NCBI RefSeq assembly: GCF_003952485.1
Contig: NZ_CP034447.1
Coordinates: 3,548,501 to 3,612,500 of the forward strand
Reading direction: 5' to 3'
Source of the DNA: Mesorhizobium sp. M1E.F.Ca.ET.045.02.1.1
GTDB lineage: Bacteria > Pseudomonadota > Alphaproteobacteria > Rhizobiales > Rhizobiaceae
Length of the DNA: 64,000 bases
How positions within the stretch are numbered: the first letter of the stretch is position 1; each line of letters opens with the position of its first letter. Under the pieces are notes generated by a model, which was not told the origin of the DNA, made no database searches, and saw only the letters and a list, made by a program, of their open reading frames with translations. Positions 18,609 through 29,910 of the stretch are shown piece by piece. Position numbers and translations under genes: made by a program.

Positions 18609-18803
18609 CCTTCTCCCCTTGTGGGAGAAGGTGGATCGGCGCGCAGCGCCGAGACGGATGAGGGGTGTTGGAAGGAACAAGACGGCGGCGACTGTGTGCC
18701 TTCTCTGTGCGGATGAGACGGTTACAATAGCGTATCGCCAAGCTGGAGCACCCCTCATCCGACCGAGCTTCGCTCGGCCACCTTCTCCCACAAGGGGAGA
18801 AGG
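18609..18803. repeat. Inverted intergenic repeat, CTTCTCCCCTTGTGGGAGAAG family (copy 1)
   Basis: Two arms in opposite orientation frame a variable spacer of about 80 bp. Each arm holds the hairpin CCTTCTCCCCTTGTGGGAGA, a small variable hairpin (GGCGCGCAGCGCC left, CGAGCTTCGCTCG right) and GGATGAGGGGTG. The right arm ends 21 bases before the cupin ATG, so the repeat forms most of that gene's leader. Confidence 0.85.
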
Positions 18804-18824
18804 GGGAGCCCGAAAGGATCGGCC

Positions 18825-19289
18825 ATGCCCAAGATCGATCTATCCGCCGTGCCCGTCCGCAAGGGCTCGGGCTACCCGCCACCCTTCGATCAGCCCTGTG
18901 CGGAACGCACGCGCCAGCGCCTGGGCGACGCCGGCGGCTTGCAGGATTTCGGCGTCAACCTCATGACGCTGCCACCCGGCGGCTGGTCGAGCCAGCGCCA
19001 CTGGCACAGCCATGAGGATGAGCTCGTCTATGTGCTGGAGGGCGAGCTGACGCTGGTCGAGGACGGCGGCGAAACGCTGCTCAAGGCAGGCGATAGTGCT
19101 GCCTTCGCCAAGAACAGCGGCGACGGCCACCACATGATCAACCGCTCGTCGGTGACGGCGCGCTACCTGGAAGTCGGCTCGCGCAATCCGGACGATGTCA
19201 TCACCTGCTCCGACATCGACATGATGAGCCCGAGTTCGGATGGGCGGTTTTTGCACAAGGATGGGGTGCCGTATCCGGGGCAGGGGTGA
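18825..19289 (+). CDS. Cupin-domain protein of unknown substrate
   Basis: The 154-residue protein has one cupin barrel at about residues 45-125. The metal site reads HWHSHEDELVYVLEGE (two His, Glu) and GHHMINRS (His). The flanks PPPFDQPCAERTRQRLGDAG and the C-terminal DGVPYPGQG are typical of a small family of cupins annotated without substrate in Rhizobiales. AAAGGAT precedes the ATG. Upstream lies an intergenic inverted repeat, and downstream a second copy interrupted by an insertion sequence. Confidence 0.75.
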   Translation: MPKIDLSAVPVRKGSGYPPPFDQPCAERTRQRLGDAGGLQDFGVNLMTLPPGGWSSQRHWHSHEDELVYVLEGELTLVEDGGETLLKAGDSAAFAKNSGDGHHMINRSSVTARYLEVGSRNPDDVITCSDIDMMSPSSDGRFLHKDGVPYPGQG

Positions 19290-19307
19290 GGGAACGCTCC
19301 CCCTTCT

Positions 19308-19318
19308 CCCCTTGTGGG
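19308..19318. repeat. Target-site duplication, left copy
   Basis: CCCCTTGTGGG occurs here and again at 20832-20842, directly flanking the insertion sequence. An 11-bp duplication is in the range known for IS4-family elements. Confidence 0.9.
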
Positions 19319-20831
19319 CTAGCGTGCGCACACATTTGCTTCGGGCTCATTTTTGCGAGGCCAGAACGAAGCCGTCTGTGATGGCGTTGAAGCGTCTGAG
19401 GCCGTGGGTGAAGGTGATGGGCCCTGGCGGGCGTTCCTTTTCGTAGCCGTTCCAGCCTCCGAGCCTGGCGATACACCAGGCGGCCCAGGCGAGCGTGTGC
19501 GTGGGGTGCGGGTTCTTCTGCTTTTGGGTCTTGCCTTCAAGCTTGGCGATGAGCACTTCCAGGACGGTGATCTCGGTGGGATCGAAGAGGTGTGCGGCCT
19601 GGAAGCGCTGGCCCGGCGAACCACGCCCGTGTACGAGTTGCATGACCTTGGTGGCGACGACCAGAGCGGTGGCGGCCAGACGTTCGAGTGCATCGCCGTC
19701 GGCGATGAGACTTTCCTCCAGATCGATGGCCTGCGACTTCACGGTCCGAAACAGCTGTTCGACGCTCCAACGCGAGCGATACAGGTCGACGATGCGGCAG
19801 GCATCGGCAAGCGTTTCGACGCTGTGGGTGGTCAACAGCCGCCAGATCACCGCGTCCTTGGCCGAAGGTGGATCGATCTCACGCACTTCCACCATGTTGA
19901 GCGTGAGTTCGCGCGGATCGCGGCTGTCGGCGCCAAGGCGGGGCTGGCGCAAGCTCACCGCGGTGAAGCGAACGGCCAGTTCGACGGTGCGGGCCGGCCG
20001 GCCGGGTCGGGCCTGCAGTTCGAAGGCAATGCGGCCGGCTTCCGGCGTCTTGGCGATCGCGCCGAACAGGCGCTCGCCCCGCGTGCCCAAGGCCCGATCC
20101 CGTACAGCGCGGATGAGCACATGGGTGCGCTCGTCGGGCAGCCTTGCAAACACTTCGTAGATGTCGGCCTCGCGGTCGCCGATCACCGTCATCTGCGGCG
20201 CGTCGGTCAGCGCCTGGCATGCCGCCTTGGCGGTGCCGATCCACTTGTGGCTTTCCTTGGCTTCGATCGGCAGCGCCTGGTAGTCATCCGCCTTCTCTGC
20301 CTCGCGCCGCCAGATCGTGGCGCCTGCAAGGCCAAGGACCGAGCCGTCCACGGCATCCACGGCCAACGCCGGATGCACGAACAGCCCGATATCGGTGCCA
20401 TTGCCGACACGACCGAGGCCGCGCTTGCGCGAAGCCTTGGCTTCATAGTTGATCTCGCTGCTGTCCTCGATGATCAGCACGTGGCGGCCGGCGGCCAGTT
20501 CGGCGGTTCGCGCCGCCGCCGTGCGGATGATCTCTTGCGTGCTCACGTGGCGATTGCGAAACAGGCGTGTGAATGCGACCTTCTCGGCGCGCGTGTCGGC
20601 CAGCCGGCGCATGCCCGTGCTGACACGCGCAAACATGCGCTCCAGAACCATGCTCCCCTTTTTTGCAGGCGCAGGTCGCCGAAGTAGCCAAGCAACGAAG
20701 CCATCGTCAAAACCTCCAGAATCAACAATGGCGGCTACAGAATCACATACAATTCAACCGCTTCAAGCCATTTTCCGACGGCGCCTCTTCACGCTTGACC
20801 ACAGCACGAAGCAAATGTGTGCGCACGCTAG
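19319..20831. mobile_element. IS4-family insertion sequence
   Basis: The 1513-bp element is bounded by about 25-bp perfect inverted repeats that begin CTAGCGTGCGCACACATTTG and is flanked by an 11-bp target duplication. It carries one transposase gene on the minus strand, related to the Tn5/IS50 group. Perfect ends and a perfect duplication suggest a recent insertion. I cannot assign a registered IS name from sequence alone. Confidence 0.92.
19347..20704 (-). CDS. IS4-family transposase with a probable -1 frameshift
   Basis: The main frame (19347-20651, 434 residues) carries the DDE catalytic residues: D in IIEDSSEINYEA, D in VIGDREADIYEV, and the YREK signature YRSRWSVEQLFRTVKSQ. The DNA-binding N-terminus is missing from that frame. 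It lies in another frame starting at ATG 20704 (MASLLGYFGDLRLQKRGA, with GGAGG upstream). The two join by a -1 shift in the run of six A (minus strand, 20664-20659), giving GDLRLQKKGSMVLERMFARV, which matches the N-terminal pattern of the family. This may be programmed frameshifting, a mutation or a base-calling error. Internal initiation at 20651 (AGGGGAG upstream) could make a truncated protein like the Tn5 inhibitor. Confidence 0.8.
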
Positions 20832-20842
20832 CCCCTTGTGGG
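20832..20842. repeat. Target-site duplication, right copy
   Basis: This is the second CCCCTTGTGGG, identical to the one at 19308-19318. It confirms the exact right boundary of the IS. Confidence 0.9.
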
Positions 20843-20979
20843 AGAAGGTGTCGCCGAAGGCGACGGATGAGGGGTGTTCCAGAAAACACCAGCATCTCAC
20901 TCCGCTGGAGCACCCCTCATCCGTCTCGGGCGCTGCGCGCCGATCCACCTTCTCCCACAAGGGGAGAAGGATAGGCGCC

Positions 20980-24483
<3,504 letters not shown>

Positions 24484-24622
24484 GTCTACGGGTTCCGTTC
24501 GGCGAGCGGCTTGCACGAAAAACCGGGCGGGGGGAGGACCCGGCCGGTTGTGCTTGCGATTCTGGTATCAGGCTAGGAGGGCCTTATAGGGAAGAGTTTT
24601 GGCGGATGAAACCCCGAAAATG

Positions 24623-24724
24623 AGGGAGTAAGGGAGTAAGGGAGTAAGGGAGTAAGGGAGTAAGGGATAGGTTCGGGCGTGCTGTGAAACATACTCCCCT
24701 ATTCCCCTATTCCCCTACTCCCCT
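24623..24724. repeat. Facing arrays of 8-bp tandem repeats
   Basis: Five copies of AGGGAGTA (24623-24662) plus a partial copy are followed, after about 25 bases, by four copies of an 8-bp unit A(C/T)TCCCCT (24693-24724). The arrays face each other and could form an imperfect long hairpin. They lie between the carB leader and the stop of the SH3 gene. Slippage makes such arrays variable between strains. Confidence 0.8.
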
Positions 24725-24729
24725 GAAAC

Positions 24730-25548
24730 CTACTCGCCGAGTGCCAGCGCGTCGGTGATCTCGAAACGCTCGGAAACACCGACGCGGATCATGTTCAGCG
24801 TGCCCTCGCGGGTGAAGCGGAACGCGTCCGGCGAGTCAGAGCCCGCCGGTTGGCCGCCATGGAAATTGATGACGCGGGTGCCGCCATCGGGCCAGGTCAC
24901 GGTCACGGCGCTGTCGCCGTCCTTGCGCGCGACGCTGATCTCGCAGCGCGTCATCGGCTGGCCGATATGGCGCGCGCAGGGGATGTCGCCGGCGGCATCT
25001 GGGGCAGGGGCATCGGATTCAGCATGTGCCGAGGCCGCGAAGGCGAGGCCATAGGCATCCTGCATGGCGGTCCTGCCGATATCGGCCGCGGATGGCGGAT
25101 CGGCCGGCTTGTTGCCGCCCAGGCGCGCTGCGATGTCCGGCGTCGGCGCTTCGGAGGGCTGAGGCGCGACGGCTTCCTGAGGCGCAGCGGCCTCGGTCGC
25201 CGGCGCGGCGGCATCTTCAGGTGCCGGCGCCGGGTTGTTGGGGCTGAGATAGCGGGCGGGTGCCCATCCGGTGATGTGCGCGTCCTGCGTATCCTCGACC
25301 TTGCACCAGGGATAGTTGTTGACGAGCTTGCAGCCGTAATTCTTCACGGCCGCGCCGTTGGGCAGGCGGGCTTCCACCTTCCCACCCGGCGAAGCGGTGG
25401 CGCGAATATTGAGGAGATCTTCCGGCGCGAGGCCGCCGACGATCGAAATGATCATGCCCGGCGCTTCCTGAGCCAAAGCCGGCAGGGCGGCCGTGAGCAA
25501 AGGAGCGGCGATCAGCAGCGTCGATCGGAGCGCAACCTTGCGCCTCAT
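24730..25548 (-). CDS. Exported SH3-domain protein
   Basis: The 272-residue protein has a signal peptide (MRRKVALRSTLLIAAPLLTAALPALA) and a bacterial SH3 domain at about residues 33-105 (LNIRATASPGGKVEARLPNGAAVKNYGCK, then WCKVED and GWAPARYLS). An Ala/Pro/Glu-rich linker leads to a C-terminal beta-rich domain with two cysteines (IPCARH and TRCEISV). Such proteins usually sit in the periplasm and may bind peptidoglycan; no enzyme motif is visible. The ATG lies two bases after the stop of the phosphoesterase gene, with AAGGATTGAGG as ribosome site, so it is the third gene of an arsR-phosphoesterase-SH3 operon. Confidence 0.78.
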   Translation of the reverse strand: MRRKVALRSTLLIAAPLLTAALPALAQEAPGMIISIVGGLAPEDLLNIRATASPGGKVEARLPNGAAVKNYGCKLVNNYPWCKVEDTQDAHITGWAPARYLSPNNPAPAPEDAAAPATEAAAPQEAVAPQPSEAPTPDIAARLGGNKPADPPSAADIGRTAMQDAYGLAFAASAHAESDAPAPDAAGDIPCARHIGQPMTRCEISVARKDGDSAVTVTWPDGGTRVINFHGGQPAGSDSPDAFRFTREGTLNMIRVGVSERFEITDALALGE

Positions 25549-25550
25549 CC

Positions 25551-26309
25551 TCAATCCTTCATGAAACCGGTCCGCAGCGCGTGCGCCCATTCCTGTCGTC
25601 CCGCCTGTTCGGCCTGCTTTGCGGCGGCTTCATGGTCATAGTCGACGGCGATCGCCTCGAAGCGGTCGGCGCGGCGAGCCTCATCCAGTTCGATGATGCC
25701 ATAGCGCGCATATGGGCTGCCTTGCTCGGAAACATGCGCGGGAGGCGTGTCGTCGTCATAGGCAGGGCAACCGACGCTGCCGGGGTTGAAGATGACCGGC
25801 CCGCCCGGAATGCGGATGAGCTCGTTTCGATGGCTATGGCCGCAGAGCGCGATCCGGCAGGCGGGGTCGAGCGACTTCAGCCGCCGCTTGATGGCAGCCA
25901 GCGGCGCGCGCACCAGTTGGCCGTCGACTATCGCGTCCGCAAGATACTTTTCGTCATGGTCGGGCCGGGCGTGGAAAGCCACGACGCCCGGCGCGATCTC
26001 GAGCGTGAGCGGCAAGGCAAACAGCGCCTCGCGCCGGGCGGCGGTCAGCCGCTCCCGCGCATAGCGGTCGGACGGCCACATGTCCGCGCCGGCCGGATCC
26101 TCGGCGACACGGCGGTCGTGGTTGCCCCGAACGGTCGGCAGGTTGAGTGCTTCAAGCCGTTCCATCGTTTCGCGCGGCCACAGAGGCCCGGAGACGCAAT
26201 CGCCGAGATTGACGATGAGGTCGGCGCCGCCACGCAGCTCGAGATCGTCGAGCACGGCATCCAAGGCGAGCACGTTGCCGTGGATGTCGGCGAGGACGGC
26301 AATGCGCAT
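25551..26309 (-). CDS. Metallophosphoesterase (calcineurin-like, YfcE/MJ0936 type)
   Basis: The 252-residue phosphoesterase has all metal-binding motifs: LADIHGN, NLGDCVSGP, RGNHDRR and CGHSHR. Two metals in the active site would hydrolyse a phosphodiester or phosphomonoester; the substrate is unknown. The start MRIAVLADIHGN overlaps the arsR stop (TGATG), so the two are co-translated. A much longer reading in the same frame only translates arsR out of frame. Pairing with an ArsR regulator suggests expression controlled by a metal or stress signal, which is inference. Confidence 0.85.
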   Translation of the reverse strand: MRIAVLADIHGNVLALDAVLDDLELRGGADLIVNLGDCVSGPLWPRETMERLEALNLPTVRGNHDRRVAEDPAGADMWPSDRYARERLTAARREALFALPLTLEIAPGVVAFHARPDHDEKYLADAIVDGQLVRAPLAAIKRRLKSLDPACRIALCGHSHRNELIRIPGGPVIFNPGSVGCPAYDDDTPPAHVSEQGSPYARYGIIELDEARRADRFEAIAVDYDHEAAAKQAEQAGRQEWAHALRTGFMKD

Positions 26310-26665
26310 CAGGCGTCGATCTCGCTGTCGGCGGTGCCGACGATGGGCAGCGCCTTGTCCTCGCCGGCTGCCGCGATCACGCTGTCGAGCAGGCCGGGGA
26401 AGCGCTTGTCGAGGTCGTCGCGGCGCAGCGTGATCAGCCGGCTGGTGCCGACCACTTCGGCACGTGTCACACCCGCCTCGCGCAGCTTGGCGAGGTGGTA
26501 GCTGAGGTTGGTCTTGGAGGCGAGGTCGAGGAACTTGCTGCAGTTCAGCGGCACGCCTTCCTTGCTGGCGAGATAGCGCACGATGGCAAGCCGGGTCGGG
26601 TCGCCGAGCACGGCGAGCACGATCGGCAGGCTGATCTGGTCGGTGGTTGGGTGGGGCAGGGTCAT
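26309..26665 (-). CDS. ArsR-family transcriptional regulator
   Basis: The 118-residue winged-helix repressor has the ArsR fold (VLAVLGDPTRLAIVRYLASK, then CSKFLDLASKTNLSYHLAKLREAGV and the wing VVGTSRLITLRRDDL). It has a single cysteine and no ELCVCDL metal motif, so it is not a classical arsenic sensor. It is divergent from an MFS pump and heads an operon with a phosphoesterase and an SH3 protein. A palindrome between arsR and the pump is a good operator candidate. The ribosome site of arsR is poor, suggesting low expression. Confidence 0.85.
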   Translation of the reverse strand: MTLPHPTTDQISLPIVLAVLGDPTRLAIVRYLASKEGVPLNCSKFLDLASKTNLSYHLAKLREAGVTRAEVVGTSRLITLRRDDLDKRFPGLLDSVIAAAGEDKALPIVGTADSEIDA

Positions 26666-26827
26666 GGCCGAGAATTAAGCACAAACGGAACCAACTTCAA
26701 CGCGTCTCCTTGTCATGCCGGGTCACATGAGATCTTCATTTCGAGCCCCGTACTGACACAGGGCTGTCAGCAGGGTTCAGCTATTTTCCCCTGGCTCGGT
26801 TGACATCATGCCCCTTCATGTCCAATT

Positions 26828-26845
26828 GTTCAATAACTTTTGAAC
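26828..26845. promoter_or_regulatory. Candidate ArsR operator
   Basis: GTTCAATAACTTTTGAAC is a 6-bp inverted repeat with 6-bp spacing, just upstream of the MFS ribosome site. TTCAA-N-TTGAA palindromes are typical of ArsR-family operators. Binding by the divergently encoded ArsR is inferred. Confidence 0.5.
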
Positions 26846-26860
26846 TAAGGGCACATCCTC

Positions 26861-28039
26861 ATGGACAAGCGGATCTACTGGCTTGCGCTCGGATCGTTCG
26901 CGATCTCGACCGAAGGCTTCGTCATCTCCAGCCTTCTTCCCGACATTGCCTCGGATGCCGGCATCTCCGTTCCGCTCGCCGGCTCGCTGATCACCGCCTT
27001 CGCGCTCGCCTATGCGATCGGCGCGCCGGTGCTGGCGACGCTGACCGGCGAATGGGACCGGCGGCGCGTCATCCTGTGGACGCTGGTGTTCTTCGTGATC
27101 GGCAATCTCGTCGCGGCGGTGAGCTCGTCCTTCGAGTTGCTGCTCATCGCGCGCATCGTCATGGCGCTCTCGTCCGGCCTGTTCGCGGCAACCGCTCAAG
27201 GGACGGCCGTGGCGCTGGTCGATGACCATCACCGGGCGCGCGCGATCGCGGTCGTCGTCGGCGGCACCACGGTGGCGGTGGCGGTCGGCGCGCCGCTCGG
27301 CGCGCTGGTCGCGGCCATCGCCGGCTGGCGCGGCACCTTCTTCGCCATTGCCGGGCTCGGCGCGCTGGCCGGCGCGATCCTGTGGTGGCGGCTGCCGCGC
27401 GGCATCGTCGGCACCAGGCTGCCGCTCAAGGCTCGGCTGGCGGCGGCGGTCCGTCCCGGCGTGATGCCCATCCTCGCGACGACCGTGCTGGCGCTGGTCG
27501 GCGCCTTCACGGTCTTTGCCTTCATTGCGCCCTTGGCCATCGAGGGCGGCGGTCTCAGCCCGCTTGCGCTGCCCGGCATGCTGCTCGCCTTCGGCGTCGG
27601 CGCCGTCATCGGCAACATCGCCGGCGGCCAGGCAGCCGACCGCTTCGGCGCTGCGCGCACCGTCTGCTGGTCCTTAGCACTGAGCGCGGCCATGCTGGCG
27701 ACATTCTCGCTGATCCCCACCTTCCTGCCGCATTCCATCGCCGGCCCGGCGCTGATGGGAATGATGGTGCCGTGGGGCATCGTCGGCTGGGCCTTTCCGC
27801 CGGCGCAGGCGAGCCGCATCATCAGAATCGCGCCCGATGCGGCTCCGATCGTGCTCTCGCTCAACGCCTCGGCGCTCTATCTCGGCGTCGCGCTTGGCGC
27901 GGTGGTCGGCGGTGGTGTGCTGCGCTTCGGCGCGCCGGCCGATCTCGGCCTGATCGCGGCCGTGTTCCCGATCGTTGGACTGGGCGTGGTGCTGGCCGGA
28001 CGGGTGCTGGCTCGCCCGGTCGCCATGCCGGCGGAATAG
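26861..28039 (+). CDS. MFS transporter, DHA1 drug-efflux type
   Basis: The 392-residue protein has 12 predicted helices. Family marks include STEGFVISSLLPDIA in helix 1, the loop between helices 2 and 3 (GEWDRRRVI), and a glycine-rich antiporter-like motif in helix 5 (GGTTVAVAVGAPLGALV). It belongs with the AraJ/YdhP-like proton-driven exporters; the substrate is unknown. The ATG follows an AAGGGC stretch and a palindrome. Divergent arsR is its likely repressor. It converges with marR through a GC-rich hairpin. Confidence 0.85.
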   Translation: MDKRIYWLALGSFAISTEGFVISSLLPDIASDAGISVPLAGSLITAFALAYAIGAPVLATLTGEWDRRRVILWTLVFFVIGNLVAAVSSSFELLLIARIVMALSSGLFAATAQGTAVALVDDHHRARAIAVVVGGTTVAVAVGAPLGALVAAIAGWRGTFFAIAGLGALAGAILWWRLPRGIVGTRLPLKARLAAAVRPGVMPILATTVLALVGAFTVFAFIAPLAIEGGGLSPLALPGMLLAFGVGAVIGNIAGGQAADRFGAARTVCWSLALSAAMLATFSLIPTFLPHSIAGPALMGMMVPWGIVGWAFPPAQASRIIRIAPDAAPIVLSLNASALYLGVALGAVVGGGVLRFGAPADLGLIAAVFPIVGLGVVLAGRVLARPVAMPAE

Positions 28040-28065
28040 GTTCCGCTAAAACGCGGGTGCCTACT

Positions 28066-28100
28066 GGCGGCCGCTTCTTCAGAGGGAAGGAGCGGCCGCC
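28066..28100. terminator. GC-rich hairpin between convergent genes
   Basis: GGCGGCCGCT pairs with AGCGGCCGCC, extended by four weaker pairs around a short loop. There is no T run. It covers the last codons of marR and lies just after the MFS stop, so it may slow transcription in both directions. Confidence 0.45.
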
Positions 28101-28543
28101 GGCATTTCCAAATCCAGATCAGCCACCGCGTCCAGCGTTGCGCGCAGCTTTGCGGCCTGCTCCGCGCCGACCTTATCCTCGAATTGCCGCTGGGCAGCGC
28201 TCCACAGCTTGATCGCCTCATCGAGCTTGGCCCGGCCCTGCAGCGTCAGCCGCACGCGCTTGATGCGGCGATCATCCTTGTCCGCAAAAGTCTCGACATA
28301 GCCGTCGCGGATCAGCGGCTTCAGCGTGTGGCCCAGCGCAGAGAGATCCATGATCAGCGCCTCGGCGATGGCGCCCATCGCCGGCTCGCTGCTGACTTGG
28401 ATCTGGAAGAGCAGGCCAAACTGCGTGCCCTTCAAGCCCGAAGGCGCCAGCGCGTCATCGTAGAAGCGGCCGAGCCTGCGGGCGGCGCGCCGCAAGGTGG
28501 CGTTGTTGCAACGGCTGAATCCCGGCTGCTGAGCTTCGGTCAT
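28079..28543 (-). CDS. MarR-family transcriptional regulator
   Basis: The 154-residue winged-helix regulator has ALAPSGLKGTQFGLLFQIQ, then AEALIMDLSALGHTLKPLIRDGY with the wing DKDDRRIKRVRLT, as in MarR dimers that respond to small aromatic ligands or oxidants. The start MTEAQQPGFSRCNN is preceded by GAGGAG; a 66-residue longer reading runs through the promoter and operators. It is divergent from an SDR gene, and two copies of a palindrome in the gap suggest it represses both genes. Confidence 0.87.
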   Translation of the reverse strand: MTEAQQPGFSRCNNATLRRAARRLGRFYDDALAPSGLKGTQFGLLFQIQVSSEPAMGAIAEALIMDLSALGHTLKPLIRDGYVETFADKDDRRIKRVRLTLQGRAKLDEAIKLWSAAQRQFEDKVGAEQAAKLRATLDAVADLDLEMPAAAPSL

Positions 28544-28607
28544 ATCCACTCCTCGCCGGCGAAAACACGCGCCGGCCTTGCCGCAGAAATAGTTTTCGCG
28601 GCCGCCG

Positions 28608-28658
28608 TTGACAAGATAGTGGCATATACCTACTTCGCAGAAAGTGGCATATGCCACT
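28608..28658. promoter_or_regulatory. Paired MarR operators and a -35 box in the marR-SDR gap
   Basis: AGTGGCATATGCCACT (28643-28658) is a perfect 16-bp palindrome. A second copy with the same left half, AGTGGCATATACC, starts at 28618, 25 bases away. TTGACA at 28608 on the plus strand touches the first copy, so bound repressor would block the SDR promoter. Confidence 0.65.
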
Positions 28659-28740
28659 AAATGGAAATTGGACATAGGCGCGGCGGCTGACGTGTCGCCG
28701 ACGCCGAGCAAGAGCGAACAGGACGAAAAGGAGCAGGACA

Positions 28741-29535
28741 ATGAGCAAGACAGATAACAAAGGTACAGCCGTAATCACTGGCGCTTCCTCGGGCATCGGC
28801 GCGGTCTATGCCGACCGGCTGGCCGGGCAGGGCTATGATCTGGTGCTTGTGGCGCGGCGCGCCGACCGGCTGCAGGAAGTGGCGGACAGACTGGCTTATG
28901 CCTATGGCCGCAAGGTCAAGACGCTCGTCGCCGATCTCGCCGACGATGCCGACCTGCGCCAGGTCGAGCAGGCGATCGCGACGGACGAGAGCGTGACGCT
29001 GCTGGTCAATAACGCCGGCATGGGCGGCATCGAGACGGTGGCCGAAGCCGATGCCGACGCTGCCGAGCGCATGATCAAGGTCAACGTCGTTGCCTTGACG
29101 CGTTTGACCCGCGCGGTGCTGCCGGGGTTGCTTAAGCGCGACCGCGGCGCCATCGTCAACATCGCCTCGGTGGTCGCCTATGGTATCGCCGTCGGCGGCA
29201 TCTACAGCGGCACCAAGGCCTATGTCGTCAACTTCACCGAAGCGCTGCAGAAGGAAGTCGCAGGCACCAAGGTGAGGGTGCAGTCCGTGGTGCCCGGACC
29301 GATCCGCACCGAGTTCTGGGACGCTTCCGGAATCAGCCTCGACCGGATCAATCAGGACTGGGTGATGAGCGCCGACGATCTGGTCGATGCGGCCCTTGCC
29401 GGGTTTGCCCAGGGCGAAACCGTCACCGCTCCGGGGCTGGCCGATGCGGCCGGGCTGGACACCTATCTCGGCGCGCGGGACCAGTTCTACGGCAGTCTGT
29501 TCGCCGCCAAGCCTGCGGCGCGCTATGCGGTCTAA
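28741..29535 (+). CDS. Short-chain dehydrogenase/reductase
   Basis: The 264-residue enzyme shows the SDR cofactor motif TGASSGIG (about 14-21), LVNNAGMGG, and the catalytic set S (NIASVVAYG), Y and K in YSGTKAYV. VARRADRL after the second strand includes basic residues that favour NADPH. The substrate is unknown. AAAAGGAGCAGGACA precedes the ATG. The divergent MarR regulator and its two operators suggest induction by a small molecule. Confidence 0.87.
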   Translation: MSKTDNKGTAVITGASSGIGAVYADRLAGQGYDLVLVARRADRLQEVADRLAYAYGRKVKTLVADLADDADLRQVEQAIATDESVTLLVNNAGMGGIETVAEADADAAERMIKVNVVALTRLTRAVLPGLLKRDRGAIVNIASVVAYGIAVGGIYSGTKAYVVNFTEALQKEVAGTKVRVQSVVPGPIRTEFWDASGISLDRINQDWVMSADDLVDAALAGFAQGETVTAPGLADAAGLDTYLGARDQFYGSLFAAKPAARYAV

Positions 29536-29910
29536 GAGCTAGGCACCTCGCCGCCACCTTCGGCTACGCTATGCACGCATCTTCTGTGACTGACGTGACT
29601 GATCGGGCCGAAGCTTGATTGCCACGTGGTTCCCCCAATCCGTCGCTGCTTCGCAGCGCCACCTTTCCCCCCTCCGGAGGGAAAGGAAGGGAGCGTTGCT
29701 GGACGAGCGTCGACGGCAAAAAGCTTGGCGCCTTCCTCTACCCCGTCGATCGGGGGAGAGGTGGCTCGGCGTAGCCGAGACGGAGTGGGGGTCGACCAGC
29801 GCAGCATAAGACTATGCATGCGCCAAGCTGCCATGCACGCTATCGCCAAAGACCAGCCGCTTGGAAACGTGTGCATGCCGTAGTCCACTTTGTGGGGCGA
29901 AGAACCAGCG
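29536..29910. other. Non-coding gap with a repeat element
   Basis: The 375-bp gap between the SDR stop and the LysE stop contains a variant inverted repeat in its middle. No credible gene or promoter is visible, which fits two convergent genes. Confidence 0.55.
29639..29792. repeat. Inverted intergenic repeat, variant with CTCCGGAG and CGATCG cores
   Basis: The left arm CCACCTTTCCCCCCTCCGGA with GGGAAAGG (29660-29687) and the right arm CTACCCCGTCGATCGGGGGA with GAGGTGGCTCGGCGTAGCCG (from about 29738) keep the plan of the CTTCTCCCC family: G-run hairpin, GGTGGC, small variable hairpin (GCTGCTTCGCAGC, CGGCGTAGCCG), then a GGAGTGGGGG end. The loops differ from the main family. Confidence 0.6.

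Larger units (their letters stand above)
19301..20970. repeat. Inverted intergenic repeat (copy 2), split by an insertion sequence
   Basis: The start of the left arm (19301-19318) and the rest (20832-20970) together rebuild a full copy of the CTTCTCCCCTTGTGGGAGAAG repeat: left arm with GTGTCGCCGAAGGCGAC and GGATGAGGGGTG, spacer, and right arm CACCCCTCATCC to GGGGAGAAGG. An IS4-family element sits inside the first hairpin. Before insertion the repeat lay between the cupin stop and the carB stop. Confidence 0.85.

Noticed and set aside
24623..24724. Possible CRISPR array
   Set aside because: The units are 8 bp and directly adjacent without spacers; no cas genes are nearby.
26310..26684. N-terminal extension of the phosphoesterase over arsR
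   Set aside because: It is an out-of-frame translation of arsR; the conserved MRIAVLADIHGN start overlaps the arsR stop.
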